A stretch of 36,717 nucleotides of DNA, from contig DASXNR010000381.1 in the NCBI GenBank assembly GCA_036494925.1, forward strand, positions 1-36,717, given 5' to 3'. Numbering within the stretch: the first letter of the stretch is position 1; the number at the start of each line of letters is the position of its first letter. Position numbers and translations under genes: made by a program. Of this stretch, positions 23,995-32,435 are shown piece after piece. Origin of the DNA: JAMXLO01 sp036494925 (GTDB lineage: Bacteria; Pseudomonadota; Alphaproteobacteria; Acetobacterales; Acetobacteraceae). The notes under the pieces were generated by a model, which saw only the letters and a program-made list of their open reading frames with translations, was not told the origin of the DNA and made no database searches.

Positions 23995-24938
23995 GTATCG
24001 CGGGTCCCGAGCAGGCCGCGCGGGCGGAACAGCAGGATCAGCACCATCATCAGCAGCGGCAGCAGCGCGCCGATCCGTGCCACCGGCACGGTGAGGATTT
24101 CGCCCAGCAGGTCGTCGTTGTGCACGGCGATGCCGAGTGGGTGCAGCAGATCGGCGATCGAGGTGTCGATGACCACCGAGAACGTGACCACCATGCCCAT
24201 GATGATCGATGCGAGGAAACAGCCGGCGAGCGAACCCAGCCCGCCGAACACCACGACCACGAACACGATCGGTCCCATCGCGTCGGCCATGCCGGGCTCG
24301 GTCGATTGGTAGTTGCCGCCGATCACGCCGGCGAGTCCGGCCAGCAAGCAGCCGCCGGCAAACACGATGGTGAACACCAGCGGCACGTTGTGGCCGAGCG
24401 CCGCGGTCATCCCCGGATGGGTGAGTGCCGCCTGGATGACCATGCCGATCCGTGTGCGCTTCAGCAGCAGCCAGATCGCCGCCAGCATCCCCGCCGAGAT
24501 CAGCAGCATGAACCCGCGATAGGCGGGGAACTGCAGGCCGTACAGGGTGAACAGCGGGAAATCGAGACCCGCGGGCACGCGGTACGGCATCGGCAGCATG
24601 CCCCAGGCCATCTGCACGGAACGGCCGATGATGAACACCAGACCGAAGGTGAACAGCAGTTCGGCGATGTGGCCGTTGTGGTGCACGCGGCGCAGGCCCC
24701 AGATCTCGATCGCCGCGCCGATGGCGCCACACAGCAGCGGGGCGATCAGCAGCGCCGACCAGAAGCCAAGGAACCGCGTGCTTTCGTAAGCGAAATAGGC
24801 TCCGAGCATGTAGATCGAGCCGTGGGCGAAGTTCAGCACACCCATCATGCTGAAGATCAGCGTCAGCCCCGACGCCAGCATGAACAACAGCATGCCATAG
24901 ACCAGGCCGTTCAGCAGGGAGACGAGCAGGACCTCCAT
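23991..24938 (-). CDS. livH: Liv-type ABC permease LivH, system 1 (315 aa)
   Basis: This is an inner-membrane permease with LVYGMLLFMLASGLTLIFSMMGVLNFAHGSIYMLGAY near the N-terminus, the family signature with NFAHG. It pairs with LivM1 to form the translocation channel, and the coupling helix is expected near LLKRTRIGMVIQAALTHPGMTAALGHN. The ATG at 24938 has GAGGTC about seven bases upstream. It starts 40 bases after the stop of the binding protein gene and overlaps livM1, so H1-M1-G1 form one translation unit. About eight hydrophobic segments can be seen. Confidence 0.93.
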   Translation of the reverse strand: MEVLLVSLLNGLVYGMLLFMLASGLTLIFSMMGVLNFAHGSIYMLGAYFAYESTRFLGFWSALLIAPLLCGAIGAAIEIWGLRRVHHNGHIAELLFTFGLVFIIGRSVQMAWGMLPMPYRVPAGLDFPLFTLYGLQFPAYRGFMLLISAGMLAAIWLLLKRTRIGMVIQAALTHPGMTAALGHNVPLVFTIVFAGGCLLAGLAGVIGGNYQSTEPGMADAMGPIVFVVVVFGGLGSLAGCFLASIIMGMVVTFSVVIDTSIADLLHPLGIAVHNDDLLGEILTVPVARIGALLPLLMMVLILLFRPRGLLGTRDT

Positions 24939-24978
24939 GCGAACGACCTCGATATGGCTGTGGTCTGGCGGCGAACCG

Positions 24979-26226
24979 CTACGACGCCGGCCGCTTCATC
25001 TTGCACGTGTCGGGCAGGGTCAGATCGGCGCCGGACAGCTTGGTCTCGGTCTTCCAGCCGAGCCCGGTCTTCTCCGCATCCAGCTTCGCGCTGCGGGTGA
25101 AGACCGCCTCACGCAGCGGGCTCAGCAACTGATGATCCTCGGCGCGCATGATGTTCTCGTCACCCATCATGTCGGTGACCTTCATGCCCTCGAGCGCGAG
25201 CGCGACCTTCTGCGCGTCGGTCGATCCTGCCTTGTTGATCGCCGCCGTCAGCATCTGGAACATGGTCACGTAGTCGAGCGGGATGAAGTTGAAGTCGGCG
25301 CGTGCGCGCCAACCTTCGATGAACTTCTCGGCCGCCGGGTTGTGCTCTTCGGCGGGCACGTTGTCATGGAACTCCATCACCGACGTCAGCCGGTTGTCGC
25401 CCGCCGGACCGGTGGAGGTCGGGCCACCGGGCTGATGCGCGAGGTAGGCGTCGTAACGAATCTCCAGGCCGGCGTCGTTGCCGGCCTTCATCAACAGGTT
25501 CAGGTCGCGGTCATAGTTCGACGTCACCAGCGACTGCGCGCCGGACGCCTTGATCTTGGCAATATAAGGCGAAAAATCCTGGACCTTGCCGAACGGCACC
25601 AGTTCGTCGGCGACGATCTTGACGTCCGGGCGATACTGCTGGAGGTACTTCAGCGTCGCCTTCTGCACCGACTGGCCGAACAGATAGTCCTGGTTCAGCA
25701 CATAGACGCTCTTCACCGACTGCGGCAGCGTCTTGATGCGCGCCACGGCCCGCTGGTCGACATTGGCGGTGAAGCGGAAATGCCAGAAATCGCACTGTTC
25801 ATTGGTGAGCTCGGTCGCCAGCGCGCCGCAATTCAGATACAGCAGGCGGTTGTCAGGATTGCGGGCATTGTGCTTGGACACCGCATCGATCATCGCCGCG
25901 CCGACGTTCGACCCGACGCAATGCATCACGAACGGCAGGTTCTGGTCGGTAACGCTCTTCAACGCGATCAGCGCCTCGGCTGGTTGAAGCTTCGAATCAA
26001 AAGTGACCAGTTCGTACTTCTTGCCGAGCGGTCCGCCCTCGGCATTGATCTTCTCGAGGACATAGCTGAACACTTTGAGAAAGTTGTTGCCGGTGGCAGC
26101 GAACGGGCCGGAGAATGGATCGATATAGCCGATCTTGATGGTGTCATCGGCGGCGCGCGCCGGACCCCAGAGAGCGATCCCCAACGATGCCGCGAGTAAC
26201 GCGACGAACAGGCGCCGGCCCTTCAT
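24979..26226 (-). CDS. Periplasmic substrate-binding protein, Liv/HAAT type, system 1 (415 aa)
   Basis: This is the binding protein that delivers substrate to LivHMGF system 1. A Sec signal peptide (MKGRRLFVALLAASLGIALWG, cleavage after ARA) leads to DDTIKIGYIDPFSGPFAATG, the common start of periplasmic binding protein type I. The later VADELVPFGKVQDFSPYIAKI and SPLREAVFTRSAK are typical. GGGGGGA five bases upstream supports the ATG at 26226; the longer frame adds 26 residues without a ribosome-binding site. The gene has its own candidate promoter (26258-26285). Aromatic or amide substrates are possible; the ligand cannot be inferred. Confidence 0.93.
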   Translation of the reverse strand: MKGRRLFVALLAASLGIALWGPARAADDTIKIGYIDPFSGPFAATGNNFLKVFSYVLEKINAEGGPLGKKYELVTFDSKLQPAEALIALKSVTDQNLPFVMHCVGSNVGAAMIDAVSKHNARNPDNRLLYLNCGALATELTNEQCDFWHFRFTANVDQRAVARIKTLPQSVKSVYVLNQDYLFGQSVQKATLKYLQQYRPDVKIVADELVPFGKVQDFSPYIAKIKASGAQSLVTSNYDRDLNLLMKAGNDAGLEIRYDAYLAHQPGGPTSTGPAGDNRLTSVMEFHDNVPAEEHNPAAEKFIEGWRARADFNFIPLDYVTMFQMLTAAINKAGSTDAQKVALALEGMKVTDMMGDENIMRAEDHQLLSPLREAVFTRSAKLDAEKTGLGWKTETKLSGADLTLPDTCKMKRPAS

Positions 26227-26257
26227 ATTTCCCCCCATCGGCTTTGCTGGCGCAGAC

Positions 26258-26285
26258 CTTATGCCGTCGCGCGAAATGGAGTCAA
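26258..26285 (-). promoter_or_regulatory. Candidate sigma-70 promoter for transport system 1
   Basis: On the minus strand TTGACT (26285-26280) is followed after 16 bases by CATAAG (26263-26258); they match the -35 and -10 consensus at five and four of six positions. The start would fall near 26251, giving a short leader that carries the GGGGGGA ribosome-binding site. It fits a 74-base gap that splits system 2 (upstream) from system 1. Confidence 0.45.
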
Positions 26286-26300
26286 TTTGCCGAACCGCTG

Positions 26301-27002
26301 TCATAGGTAGATCTGCCGCACGATATCTTCTTCATCGGCATTGCCGCCGCGCTGCTCCACCACCGCCCCATCGCGCAGCACCAGGATGCGATCCGCCACC
26401 GACAGCGCCAGCCGCAGGTTCTGTTCCACCATCACCATCGTGACGCGCTGCCGCTTCAGCGCGCCGACGATTGCGGCGATTTCTGTTACAAAGGCCGGCG
26501 CAAGTCCGCCCGACGGTTCGTCCAGCAGCAGCACTCGGGGCTCGCTCATCAGGGCGCGGCCGATCGCCACCATCTGCTGTTCGCCGCCCGACATCAGTCG
26601 CACCACCTGGCCGCGCCGTTCCAACAGCCGTGGAAACGACCCGTAGACGCCGACCAGCAAGCGCGCCGTGTCGCCCCGCTTCGTCCAGGCACCAAGACGC
26701 AGGTTCTCCTCCACCGACATCTCCGGAAACAGATCGCGCGCCTGCGATACCTGCACGATGCCGTGGCGGAATATCCGATGCGGCGGCAGGCCGGCGAGTT
26801 CCAGATCATCGAGCCGGATCGAACCGCGCCGCGGCCGCACAAAGCCGCTGATCGTGTTCAGCAGCGTGGACTTGCCGCTGCCATTGGCGCCAAGCAACGC
26901 CACCACTTCGCCGGCGACCACGTCGAGATCGACGCCGAACAGGACCTGCCGGTTGCCAAAGCCCGCCTCCACAGCCCGCGCGCGAAGCAACGGCTCAGGC
27001 AT
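26301..27002 (-). CDS. livF: Liv-type ABC transporter ATPase LivF, system 2 (233 aa)
   Basis: This is an ATPase subunit of the second importer. Walker A is canonical GANGSGKST (38-46), the signature is MSGGEQQM, Walker B is LLLDEPSGGLAPAF, and VEQN carries the switch residue. In contrast to LivF of system 1, all motifs are intact. The ATG at 27002 is chosen because it gives the normal N-terminus PEPLLRARAVEAGFGNRQVL and overlaps the livG2 stop by eight bases; the longer frame adds 21 basic residues. The end of the gene is 74 bases before the system 1 binding protein. Confidence 0.94.
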   Translation of the reverse strand: MPEPLLRARAVEAGFGNRQVLFGVDLDVVAGEVVALLGANGSGKSTLLNTISGFVRPRRGSIRLDDLELAGLPPHRIFRHGIVQVSQARDLFPEMSVEENLRLGAWTKRGDTARLLVGVYGSFPRLLERRGQVVRLMSGGEQQMVAIGRALMSEPRVLLLDEPSGGLAPAFVTEIAAIVGALKRQRVTMVMVEQNLRLALSVADRILVLRDGAVVEQRGGNADEEDIVRQIYL

Positions 27003-27762
27003 GGCCGAGATAGGCTTCCAGCACGGCGCGATCCGCTCGTACCTGCTCAGGCGGCGCATCGGCAACCTTGCGGCCGTCGTTCAACACGATCACGCGGTCG
27101 GCAACGCTCATCACGAGCTCGATCGCGTGTTCGATCAGCAGGATGCCGATACCGCGGCGATGCGCGAGATCGCGGATCACGTCGGCGAGCCGCTGCCGAG
27201 CGGCCGGCGCCAGTCCTACCGCCGGTTCATCGAGCAACAGCAACGGCGGATTGGTGGCAAGAGCGCGCACGATCTCCACCATCCGCTGCTGGCCGCCGGA
27301 TAGTGCGCCCGTCTTCCGCTCGGCAATGGATGCGATGCCCATCGTCGACAGCAGTTCGCGCGCGCGTGCGGTCGCGGATGCTTCGGCAACCGCGGAACGG
27401 CGGCCTAACAACAGGCCCAGAAAGCTGCTGGCGACCTGCGCGTGCAATCCGACCAGCACGTTCTCCAGCGCAGTCAGCTCGGGGAACAGTCCACCGTTCT
27501 GAAACGTGCGGCGTGCGCCGCGGGCAGAGATCTCATGCGGCGTGAGTCCCGCGATCTCCTCGCCGCGGAAGCGAATATTGCCGCCATCGGCAACGACATT
27601 GCCCGCCACCGCATTGAACAGAGTTGTCTTGCCGGCGCCATTCGGTCCGATCAACGCGCAGATTTCGCCCGCATGCAGATCGAACGAGACGGCGTCAACC
27701 GCGACCAGGCCGCCGAAGCGCACGGTCACATCGCGTACCGACAGCAGCGGCGCATCAGTCAC
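26995..27762 (-). CDS. livG: Liv-type ABC transporter ATPase LivG, system 2 (255 aa)
   Basis: This is the other ATPase of the second importer, with Walker A GPNGAGKTT (39-47), signature LSGGQQ, Walker B LLLDEPAVGLAPAA and IEHAIE carrying the switch His. I start at the GTG at 27762, which overlaps the livM2 stop by eight bases and yields VTDAPLLSVRDVTVRFGG, the normal beginning; an ATG at 27801 would add 13 unlike residues inside livM2. It overlaps livF2 by eight bases downstream. Confidence 0.93.
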   Translation of the reverse strand: MTDAPLLSVRDVTVRFGGLVAVDAVSFDLHAGEICALIGPNGAGKTTLFNAVAGNVVADGGNIRFRGEEIAGLTPHEISARGARRTFQNGGLFPELTALENVLVGLHAQVASSFLGLLLGRRSAVAEASATARARELLSTMGIASIAERKTGALSGGQQRMVEIVRALATNPPLLLLDEPAVGLAPAARQRLADVIRDLAHRRGIGILLIEHAIELVMSVADRVIVLNDGRKVADAPPEQVRADRAVLEAYLGHA

Positions 27763-28699
27763 GATAATAGCGCTCGACGAACGCGGGATGCAGTCTCGCA
27801 AGTAAGCTCGCGAGCCCGCGCGGCAGGAACAGTATGACGAGTACTATCAGCAGGCCGAATACCAACTCGTCGAACCCGGGAAAACTGATGAACACCTGTG
27901 GCGCCGCGGTGATGATGACGGCGCCCACGATCGCGCCGGCAAGGCTGGCCAGACCGCCCACCATGATGATCGCGAACTGGCGGATCAGCTCGGTGAGGTC
28001 GAAAGAGACCGGCGTCAGATGACCCACCGAGATCGCGAGCATCGCGCCCCCCACGCCGACCACGGCGCCGCCCCAGGCAAAGGCGAGCACAATGTAGCGG
28101 TCGGTCGGAATGCCCATCGCGGCGGCAGCGATTTCGTTGTCCTTGATCGCCAGGAAGGCGCGGCCGAAACGCGACCGCAGCAGCCGGTCGGTGATGGCGA
28201 CGATCAGCACGACGAGGGCAAGGAAGACGTAGAAGCGGCGGCGATCGGTATCGAGCGCCCAGCCGAACAGCGTTGCGGTCGGCACCGCCATGCCCATCGA
28301 GCCGCCGGTGAGCGACTCCCATCTTATGTAGGTCCAGCGCATCAGTTCGCCGAACGCCAGCGTCATGATGGCGAGATAGAACAGCCGTACGCCACGCAAC
28401 GCGGGGATGCTGGCGATCGCGCCACCGGCGCCGCCCATCAGTGCGGCCGGTATGACGGTCAGCCACCAGGGCAGACCAATCTGCACCATCAGCACGCCGC
28501 TCGTGTACGCACCGAGACCGAAATAGGCGACATTGGAGAACGCGAGCAGACCCAGGTTCCCGACGACGAGATTGAAACCAATGCCGACGGGGACGTAGAG
28601 CAGCGCGGTGTTCAGCACGTATTGCTGATAGGGGTTGAGCAGCAATGGCACCGGCAACAAGGCAAGCGGCAACAGCCAGAACGCGCGGCGCCCCTTCAT
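27755..28699 (-). CDS. livM: Liv-type ABC permease LivM, system 2 (314 aa)
   Basis: This is an inner-membrane permease with FNLVVGNLGLLAFSNVAYFGLGAYT and the coupling loop LLRSRFGRAFLAIKDNEIAAAAMGI, ending FLPRGLASLLAR as usual for LivM. The length is normal. It starts in an ATGA overlap with livH2 (28696-28699). Unlike LivM1 it has no C-terminal extension, so the two systems are not a simple recent duplication. The substrate is probably a small acid or amide imported with binding protein 2. Confidence 0.93.
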   Translation of the reverse strand: MKGRRAFWLLPLALLPVPLLLNPYQQYVLNTALLYVPVGIGFNLVVGNLGLLAFSNVAYFGLGAYTSGVLMVQIGLPWWLTVIPAALMGGAGGAIASIPALRGVRLFYLAIMTLAFGELMRWTYIRWESLTGGSMGMAVPTATLFGWALDTDRRRFYVFLALVVLIVAITDRLLRSRFGRAFLAIKDNEIAAAAMGIPTDRYIVLAFAWGGAVVGVGGAMLAISVGHLTPVSFDLTELIRQFAIIMVGGLASLAGAIVGAVIITAAPQVFISFPGFDELVFGLLIVLVILFLPRGLASLLARLHPAFVERYYRD

Positions 28700-29574
28700 A
28701 CGCGCAAGACGGCGCGGCGGCCGAACAGGCCTTGCGGCCGCAACATCAGTACGAGGATCGGCACGAGGTAGCCGGTGATCTCGATGAACACGGTATTGAT
28801 GTAGAACCCGAGCAGCTTCTCGGTGATGCCCAGCAAGATACCGCCGGCGACGGCGCCGCCGAGTGATCCGAATCCTCCAAGCGTCATTGCCGCGAAACCC
28901 TGTATCAGCGTCCATTGGCCGAGGTCGGGCGTGAGCGGCGTGATCAGCGACAGCATCACACCGCCGATCGCGCCGAGCGCCGCACCGCCGCCCCACATCA
29001 GCGCGTGGAACAACGGGACGTTGATGCCGACCAGTGCAGCGCCACGCTGGCTCTGGAATGTCGCCTGAATCACCTTGCCGAGTGGTGTCACCTGAAACAG
29101 CAGGAACAGCGCGGCCAGCAGCAGCAGGACGCAGCCACCGATCACGACGTCATCGGTGGTGACGACGATGTTGCCGAACAGGTAGGCGTCCTGCGGATAG
29201 GGGCGCAACGGGTTGATCGTCTCGTTGCCCCACTCCAGGCGAAGCGCCCCGCGGACCGTGTAGCCGATGGCGAGGGCCATCATAGCCAACGACAGATGCG
29301 GACCGGCGACGATCGGCTGCAACAGAAGGCGCTGGGCGGCAAAGCCGGCGGTGAACAGCAATGCGATGGCGAGTGTCATGGCGATCAGGAAAGGCAAACC
29401 GAAGCCCAGGCCGAACACGAACACCGCATAGGCGCCGGCGGCGACCATGTCACCGTGGCCGAAATTCACCACGGTGGTTGCGCGATATGCCACGGTCATC
29501 GACAGCGCGATGAGCGCGTAGAGCATGCCGGTGGATGTGCCGCTGACCACAAGCTGCGGCAGAAGGGCGAGCAT
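28696..29574 (-). CDS. livH: Liv-type ABC permease LivH, system 2 (292 aa)
   Basis: This is an inner-membrane permease with SGTSTGMLYALIALSMTVAYRATTVVNFGHGDMVAAGAYA, including the NFGHG form of the signature, and a coupling segment KVIQATFQSQRGAALVGI. It pairs with LivM2. No good ribosome-binding site precedes the ATG at 29574; instead a 44-base palindrome ends seven bases upstream (see repeat at 29582-29625). Translation may therefore depend on readthrough from upstream or on folding of that hairpin. Confidence 0.92.
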   Translation of the reverse strand: MLALLPQLVVSGTSTGMLYALIALSMTVAYRATTVVNFGHGDMVAAGAYAVFVFGLGFGLPFLIAMTLAIALLFTAGFAAQRLLLQPIVAGPHLSLAMMALAIGYTVRGALRLEWGNETINPLRPYPQDAYLFGNIVVTTDDVVIGGCVLLLLAALFLLFQVTPLGKVIQATFQSQRGAALVGINVPLFHALMWGGGAALGAIGGVMLSLITPLTPDLGQWTLIQGFAAMTLGGFGSLGGAVAGGILLGITEKLLGFYINTVFIEITGYLVPILVLMLRPQGLFGRRAVLRV

Positions 29575-29581
29575 CTTTAAT

Positions 29582-29625
29582 CGTCATTCCCGCGCGAGCG
29601 GGAACCCGCTTGCGCGGGAATGACG
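29582..29625. repeat. 44-base near-perfect palindrome just upstream of livH2
   Basis: Positions 29582-29602 and 29605-29625 are inverse complements over 21 bases, with one G-T pair and a two-base centre. The outer arms read cgtcattcccgcgc and gcgcgggaatgacg. It belongs to the common CGTCATTCCCGCG-type extragenic repeats of proteobacteria. It separates the acyl-CoA synthetase (stop 22 bases away) from the livH2 start (seven bases away). In RNA it would form a very stable hairpin that can mask the ribosome entry region or protect the 3' end of the upstream mRNA. Confidence 0.85.
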
Positions 29626-29647
29626 GAAAGGCGCGGCTCCGTTCGCA

Positions 29648-31171
29648 CTACGCCATACCGAACCGCTGCCGCAATGTGGGCTTATGCACCTTTCCCGTCG
29701 CATTGCGCGGCAACGCGTCCACGAACCTGATCGAGCGCGGGTGCTTGTAGCGCGCCAGGTTCGCTTCGCAATGCTGAAAGATCTCGGTCTCGGTCAGCGC
29801 CTGACCCGGCTTGACGGCGACGATTGCACGCCCGACCTCGCCCCAGCGTTCGTCCGTCACCCCGATAATCGCCACCTCGGCGATCGCCGAAATTTGGTAG
29901 AGCACGTCTTCGACTTCCGCCGGATAGACATTCTCGCCGCCGGAGATGTACATGTCCTTCCAGCGATCCACGATGTAGTAGAAGCCGTCCCTGTCCATCA
30001 GTGCCGCGTCACCGGTGCGCAGCCAGCCGTCGGTGAAGGCGCCGGCGGTCGCCTCGGGCCGCTTCCAATAGCCGGGTGTGGTGCTGGGCCCCTTGACCCA
30101 GATCTCGCCGATCTCATCTGGGGCGGCGTCGCTGCCGTCGGCGCGCACCAGACGGACCGAGAAGTGCAGACTCGACTTCCCGGCCGATCCGGCCTTGGGC
30201 AGCGCGTCGCCCGGCTCCATCATCGTGATCACGCCGCAGGTCTCGGTCATGCCGTAACCCTGGATCAGGGTGAGCCCGCGATCCCGCCACTGATGCAACA
30301 GCGGCAACGGCACCGGAGCGGCGGCAACATAGGCCAGCAGATTTGGATTGAAGGTCGCCTCGGCGAATTGCGGCAGCTGCGCCATGAACTGGAAGTGGGC
30401 GGGCGCGCCGATGAAGTGGGTGATGTTCGCCGCGCGGTCGGTAAACAACTGCAGGGTCAGCGCGGGATCGTAGGCACGCTCCACCACGACCTTGCCGCCG
30501 TAATGGAACACCGGGTTGGCGAACACGTCCAATCCCCCGACGTGGAACTGCGGCAGCGCGACGAGGCATGTGCTGTCGGTTGTGACCCGGCACGGGCCGG
30601 TCAGGTTGACGGTCTGCCAGAACCGCATGCCGTGCGTGATGATGGCGCCCTTGGGATGGCCCGTGGTGCCGGAGGTGTACAGTATCGTGGCGATGTCGTC
30701 GTGCGTCAGCGCCTCCGGCGTCACCTCGTCGGAGGTTTCGGCGATCAGCCGCTCATACGCGCTGTCCGCGGATTCACGCCCGCAAAGATGACGCACGCCG
30801 CACGCGGCGGAGAGTTCCAGTGCCGCGTCGCCGAATTCGGGATCGTAGAACATCAGGACCGGTTCGCAATCGCCGACGATGAAACGGAGCTCCGGTATCG
30901 TCAGCCGCCAGTTCATCGGTGCGAACACCGCGCCGATACGTCCGCAGGCGAACTGTAGTTCGAACAGATCGGACGAATTATGAGCAAGTACCGCCACGCG
31001 ATCGCCGCGTGCGACGCCGAACCGCGCGCGGAGCCCGGCGGCGAGACCATCAACGCGGCGGTTGAACTCGGCGTAGGTGAAGACGCGGCCGGTGGCGAGG
31101 TCTTCCATGGCCACGCAGTCGCCGCGCGTCGATGCATAGTGGGCAATCCAGTCGTAGCTGGGTATCGTCAT
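29648..31171 (-). CDS. Acyl-CoA synthetase, AMP-binding family (507 aa)
   Basis: This is an adenylate-forming ligase that activates a carboxylic acid to its CoA ester. The phosphate-binding loop is LYTSGTTGHPKG (164-175), the A5 motif region is QGYGMTE, A7/A8 are WLRTGDAALMD and YIVDRWKDMYISGGENVYPAEVE, and the catalytic lysine of A10 is in NATGKVHKPTLRQR. The class resembles medium/long-chain or aryl-CoA ligases. Encoded between a binding protein and the livHMGF2 permeases, it suggests that the imported substrate is a carboxylic acid activated on entry. There is a 24-base gap to the upstream binding protein. Acid chain length is not readable. Confidence 0.93.
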   Translation of the reverse strand: MTIPSYDWIAHYASTRGDCVAMEDLATGRVFTYAEFNRRVDGLAAGLRARFGVARGDRVAVLAHNSSDLFELQFACGRIGAVFAPMNWRLTIPELRFIVGDCEPVLMFYDPEFGDAALELSAACGVRHLCGRESADSAYERLIAETSDEVTPEALTHDDIATILYTSGTTGHPKGAIITHGMRFWQTVNLTGPCRVTTDSTCLVALPQFHVGGLDVFANPVFHYGGKVVVERAYDPALTLQLFTDRAANITHFIGAPAHFQFMAQLPQFAEATFNPNLLAYVAAAPVPLPLLHQWRDRGLTLIQGYGMTETCGVITMMEPGDALPKAGSAGKSSLHFSVRLVRADGSDAAPDEIGEIWVKGPSTTPGYWKRPEATAGAFTDGWLRTGDAALMDRDGFYYIVDRWKDMYISGGENVYPAEVEDVLYQISAIAEVAIIGVTDERWGEVGRAIVAVKPGQALTETEIFQHCEANLARYKHPRSIRFVDALPRNATGKVHKPTLRQRFGMA

Positions 31172-31195
31172 GACCGCCTCCCCCGGCGTGAACCG

Positions 31196-32395
31196 TTATT
31201 CGCTTTCGGGCAATGGCTCGCCCCATGACTTGTAGACCGTCTCCTGCCCCTGCGCGTTCAAGCCGACCGCGTACATCCGCTCGACGCCGACGTGCTTGTC
31301 GGGACCGAACGTCTCGGTGTCGGCCAGCACGCCGGTATCGAAATCCTTCAGTGACTCCACGGCTTTTTCCCAATTTTCGCGGGTCGGGTTAGGACCGGCG
31401 CGGCGGAATGCCTCGACTGTGACGATCGCCGCGGGAACGCCGAAATAATAGAAGTTCGTCGGCTCGCCGACCTTCGGCAGCTCGTCCTTGGTCAGATACT
31501 TGACAAAGATGTCGTGGAACTTCTTCAACGGTCCGGCGCCGATCCTGGCCTTGAACTGGTACGGCTGGAAGAAGCGCTGGTTCAGGTAGTCGTGATTCGG
31601 GAACGCCTGCACCACCTGGTCGAAATCGGCGCCGAGTGCGCCGAGGACGATGACGTTGATCTGGAACTTTTGCAGCTCGCGCAGCAGCACGATCAGTTCA
31701 GGCTGATACAGGCACGCCATCACCGCCTGCGCGCCGGACGCCTTGATCTGCAACGCCTGCGCGGTGCCGTCGGTCGCACCGTGCTCCAGCGTCGTGGTCG
31801 CGACGATCTCGCCGTTGTGGCTCTTCACATAGTCCGTCGCGTTGTCGCAGTAGCCGTGCGCCCAGTCGTCGCTATGCATCGCGAGCGCGATCTTCGTGGT
31901 GCCTGGCTTTTCCATGGCGAAGCTTGCCATCGCGCGTCCGGACTCGATGCCGGTATAGGTGGCGTGGAAGATGCCCGGCGACACCGGACGGCTGATCTTG
32001 GGATTGGCCGAGGCGCCGACCCAGGGCACGCCTTCCTGCACCAGCATCGGCTTGATCGCCATGGCAACACCGCTGCACGGGTTGGCCATGATCATGAAGA
32101 CCTTGTCTTCGTAGATCAGCTTCTTCGCCGCGGCGATGCCCTTCGCTTCATTGCACGAATCATCGGCGAACACCGAGGTGAACTTGCGCCCGTTCACACC
32201 GCCCTGTTCGTTGACGTAGCGGAAGTACGCCTCGGGCCCGTAGTTCAGCGGCGTGAACACCGAGGATGGGCCGGAGAACGGACCCATATTGCCGATGACG
32301 ATCGTGGTGTCCGTGATGCCCTGTGTGTTGTCGGCACTTGCCGGAATCGCCAGAGTCATGGCGATCAGCGCAACGATCGCGTGCGTGAGGCGCAT
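31196..32395 (-). CDS. Periplasmic substrate-binding protein, Liv/HAAT type, system 2 (399 aa)
   Basis: This is the binding protein expected to serve LivHMGF system 2. A Sec signal peptide (MRLTHAIVALIAMTLAIPASA) is followed by DTTIVIGNMGPFSGPSSVF and YFRYVNEQGGVNGRKF, the type I binding-fold opening. Four Cys residues in the mature part (DDSCNE, NPCSG, HGYCDN, MACLYQ) could form disulfides. The ATG at 32395 has GGGAGACC upstream; the longer frame is rejected. It is only distantly like the other binding protein in this window, so the two systems probably take different ligands. Confidence 0.93.
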   Translation of the reverse strand: MRLTHAIVALIAMTLAIPASADNTQGITDTTIVIGNMGPFSGPSSVFTPLNYGPEAYFRYVNEQGGVNGRKFTSVFADDSCNEAKGIAAAKKLIYEDKVFMIMANPCSGVAMAIKPMLVQEGVPWVGASANPKISRPVSPGIFHATYTGIESGRAMASFAMEKPGTTKIALAMHSDDWAHGYCDNATDYVKSHNGEIVATTTLEHGATDGTAQALQIKASGAQAVMACLYQPELIVLLRELQKFQINVIVLGALGADFDQVVQAFPNHDYLNQRFFQPYQFKARIGAGPLKKFHDIFVKYLTKDELPKVGEPTNFYYFGVPAAIVTVEAFRRAGPNPTRENWEKAVESLKDFDTGVLADTETFGPDKHVGVERMYAVGLNAQGQETVYKSWGEPLPESE

Positions 32396-32435
32396 TGTGA
32401 GGTCTCCCTGTATGTGCGGGATCATAACCAGATCG

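Noticed and set aside
22717..24312. A 531-codon rightward open frame opposite livM1 and livH1
   Set aside because: It is rich in His, Gln and Arg from antisense of transmembrane codons and is not a credible protein.
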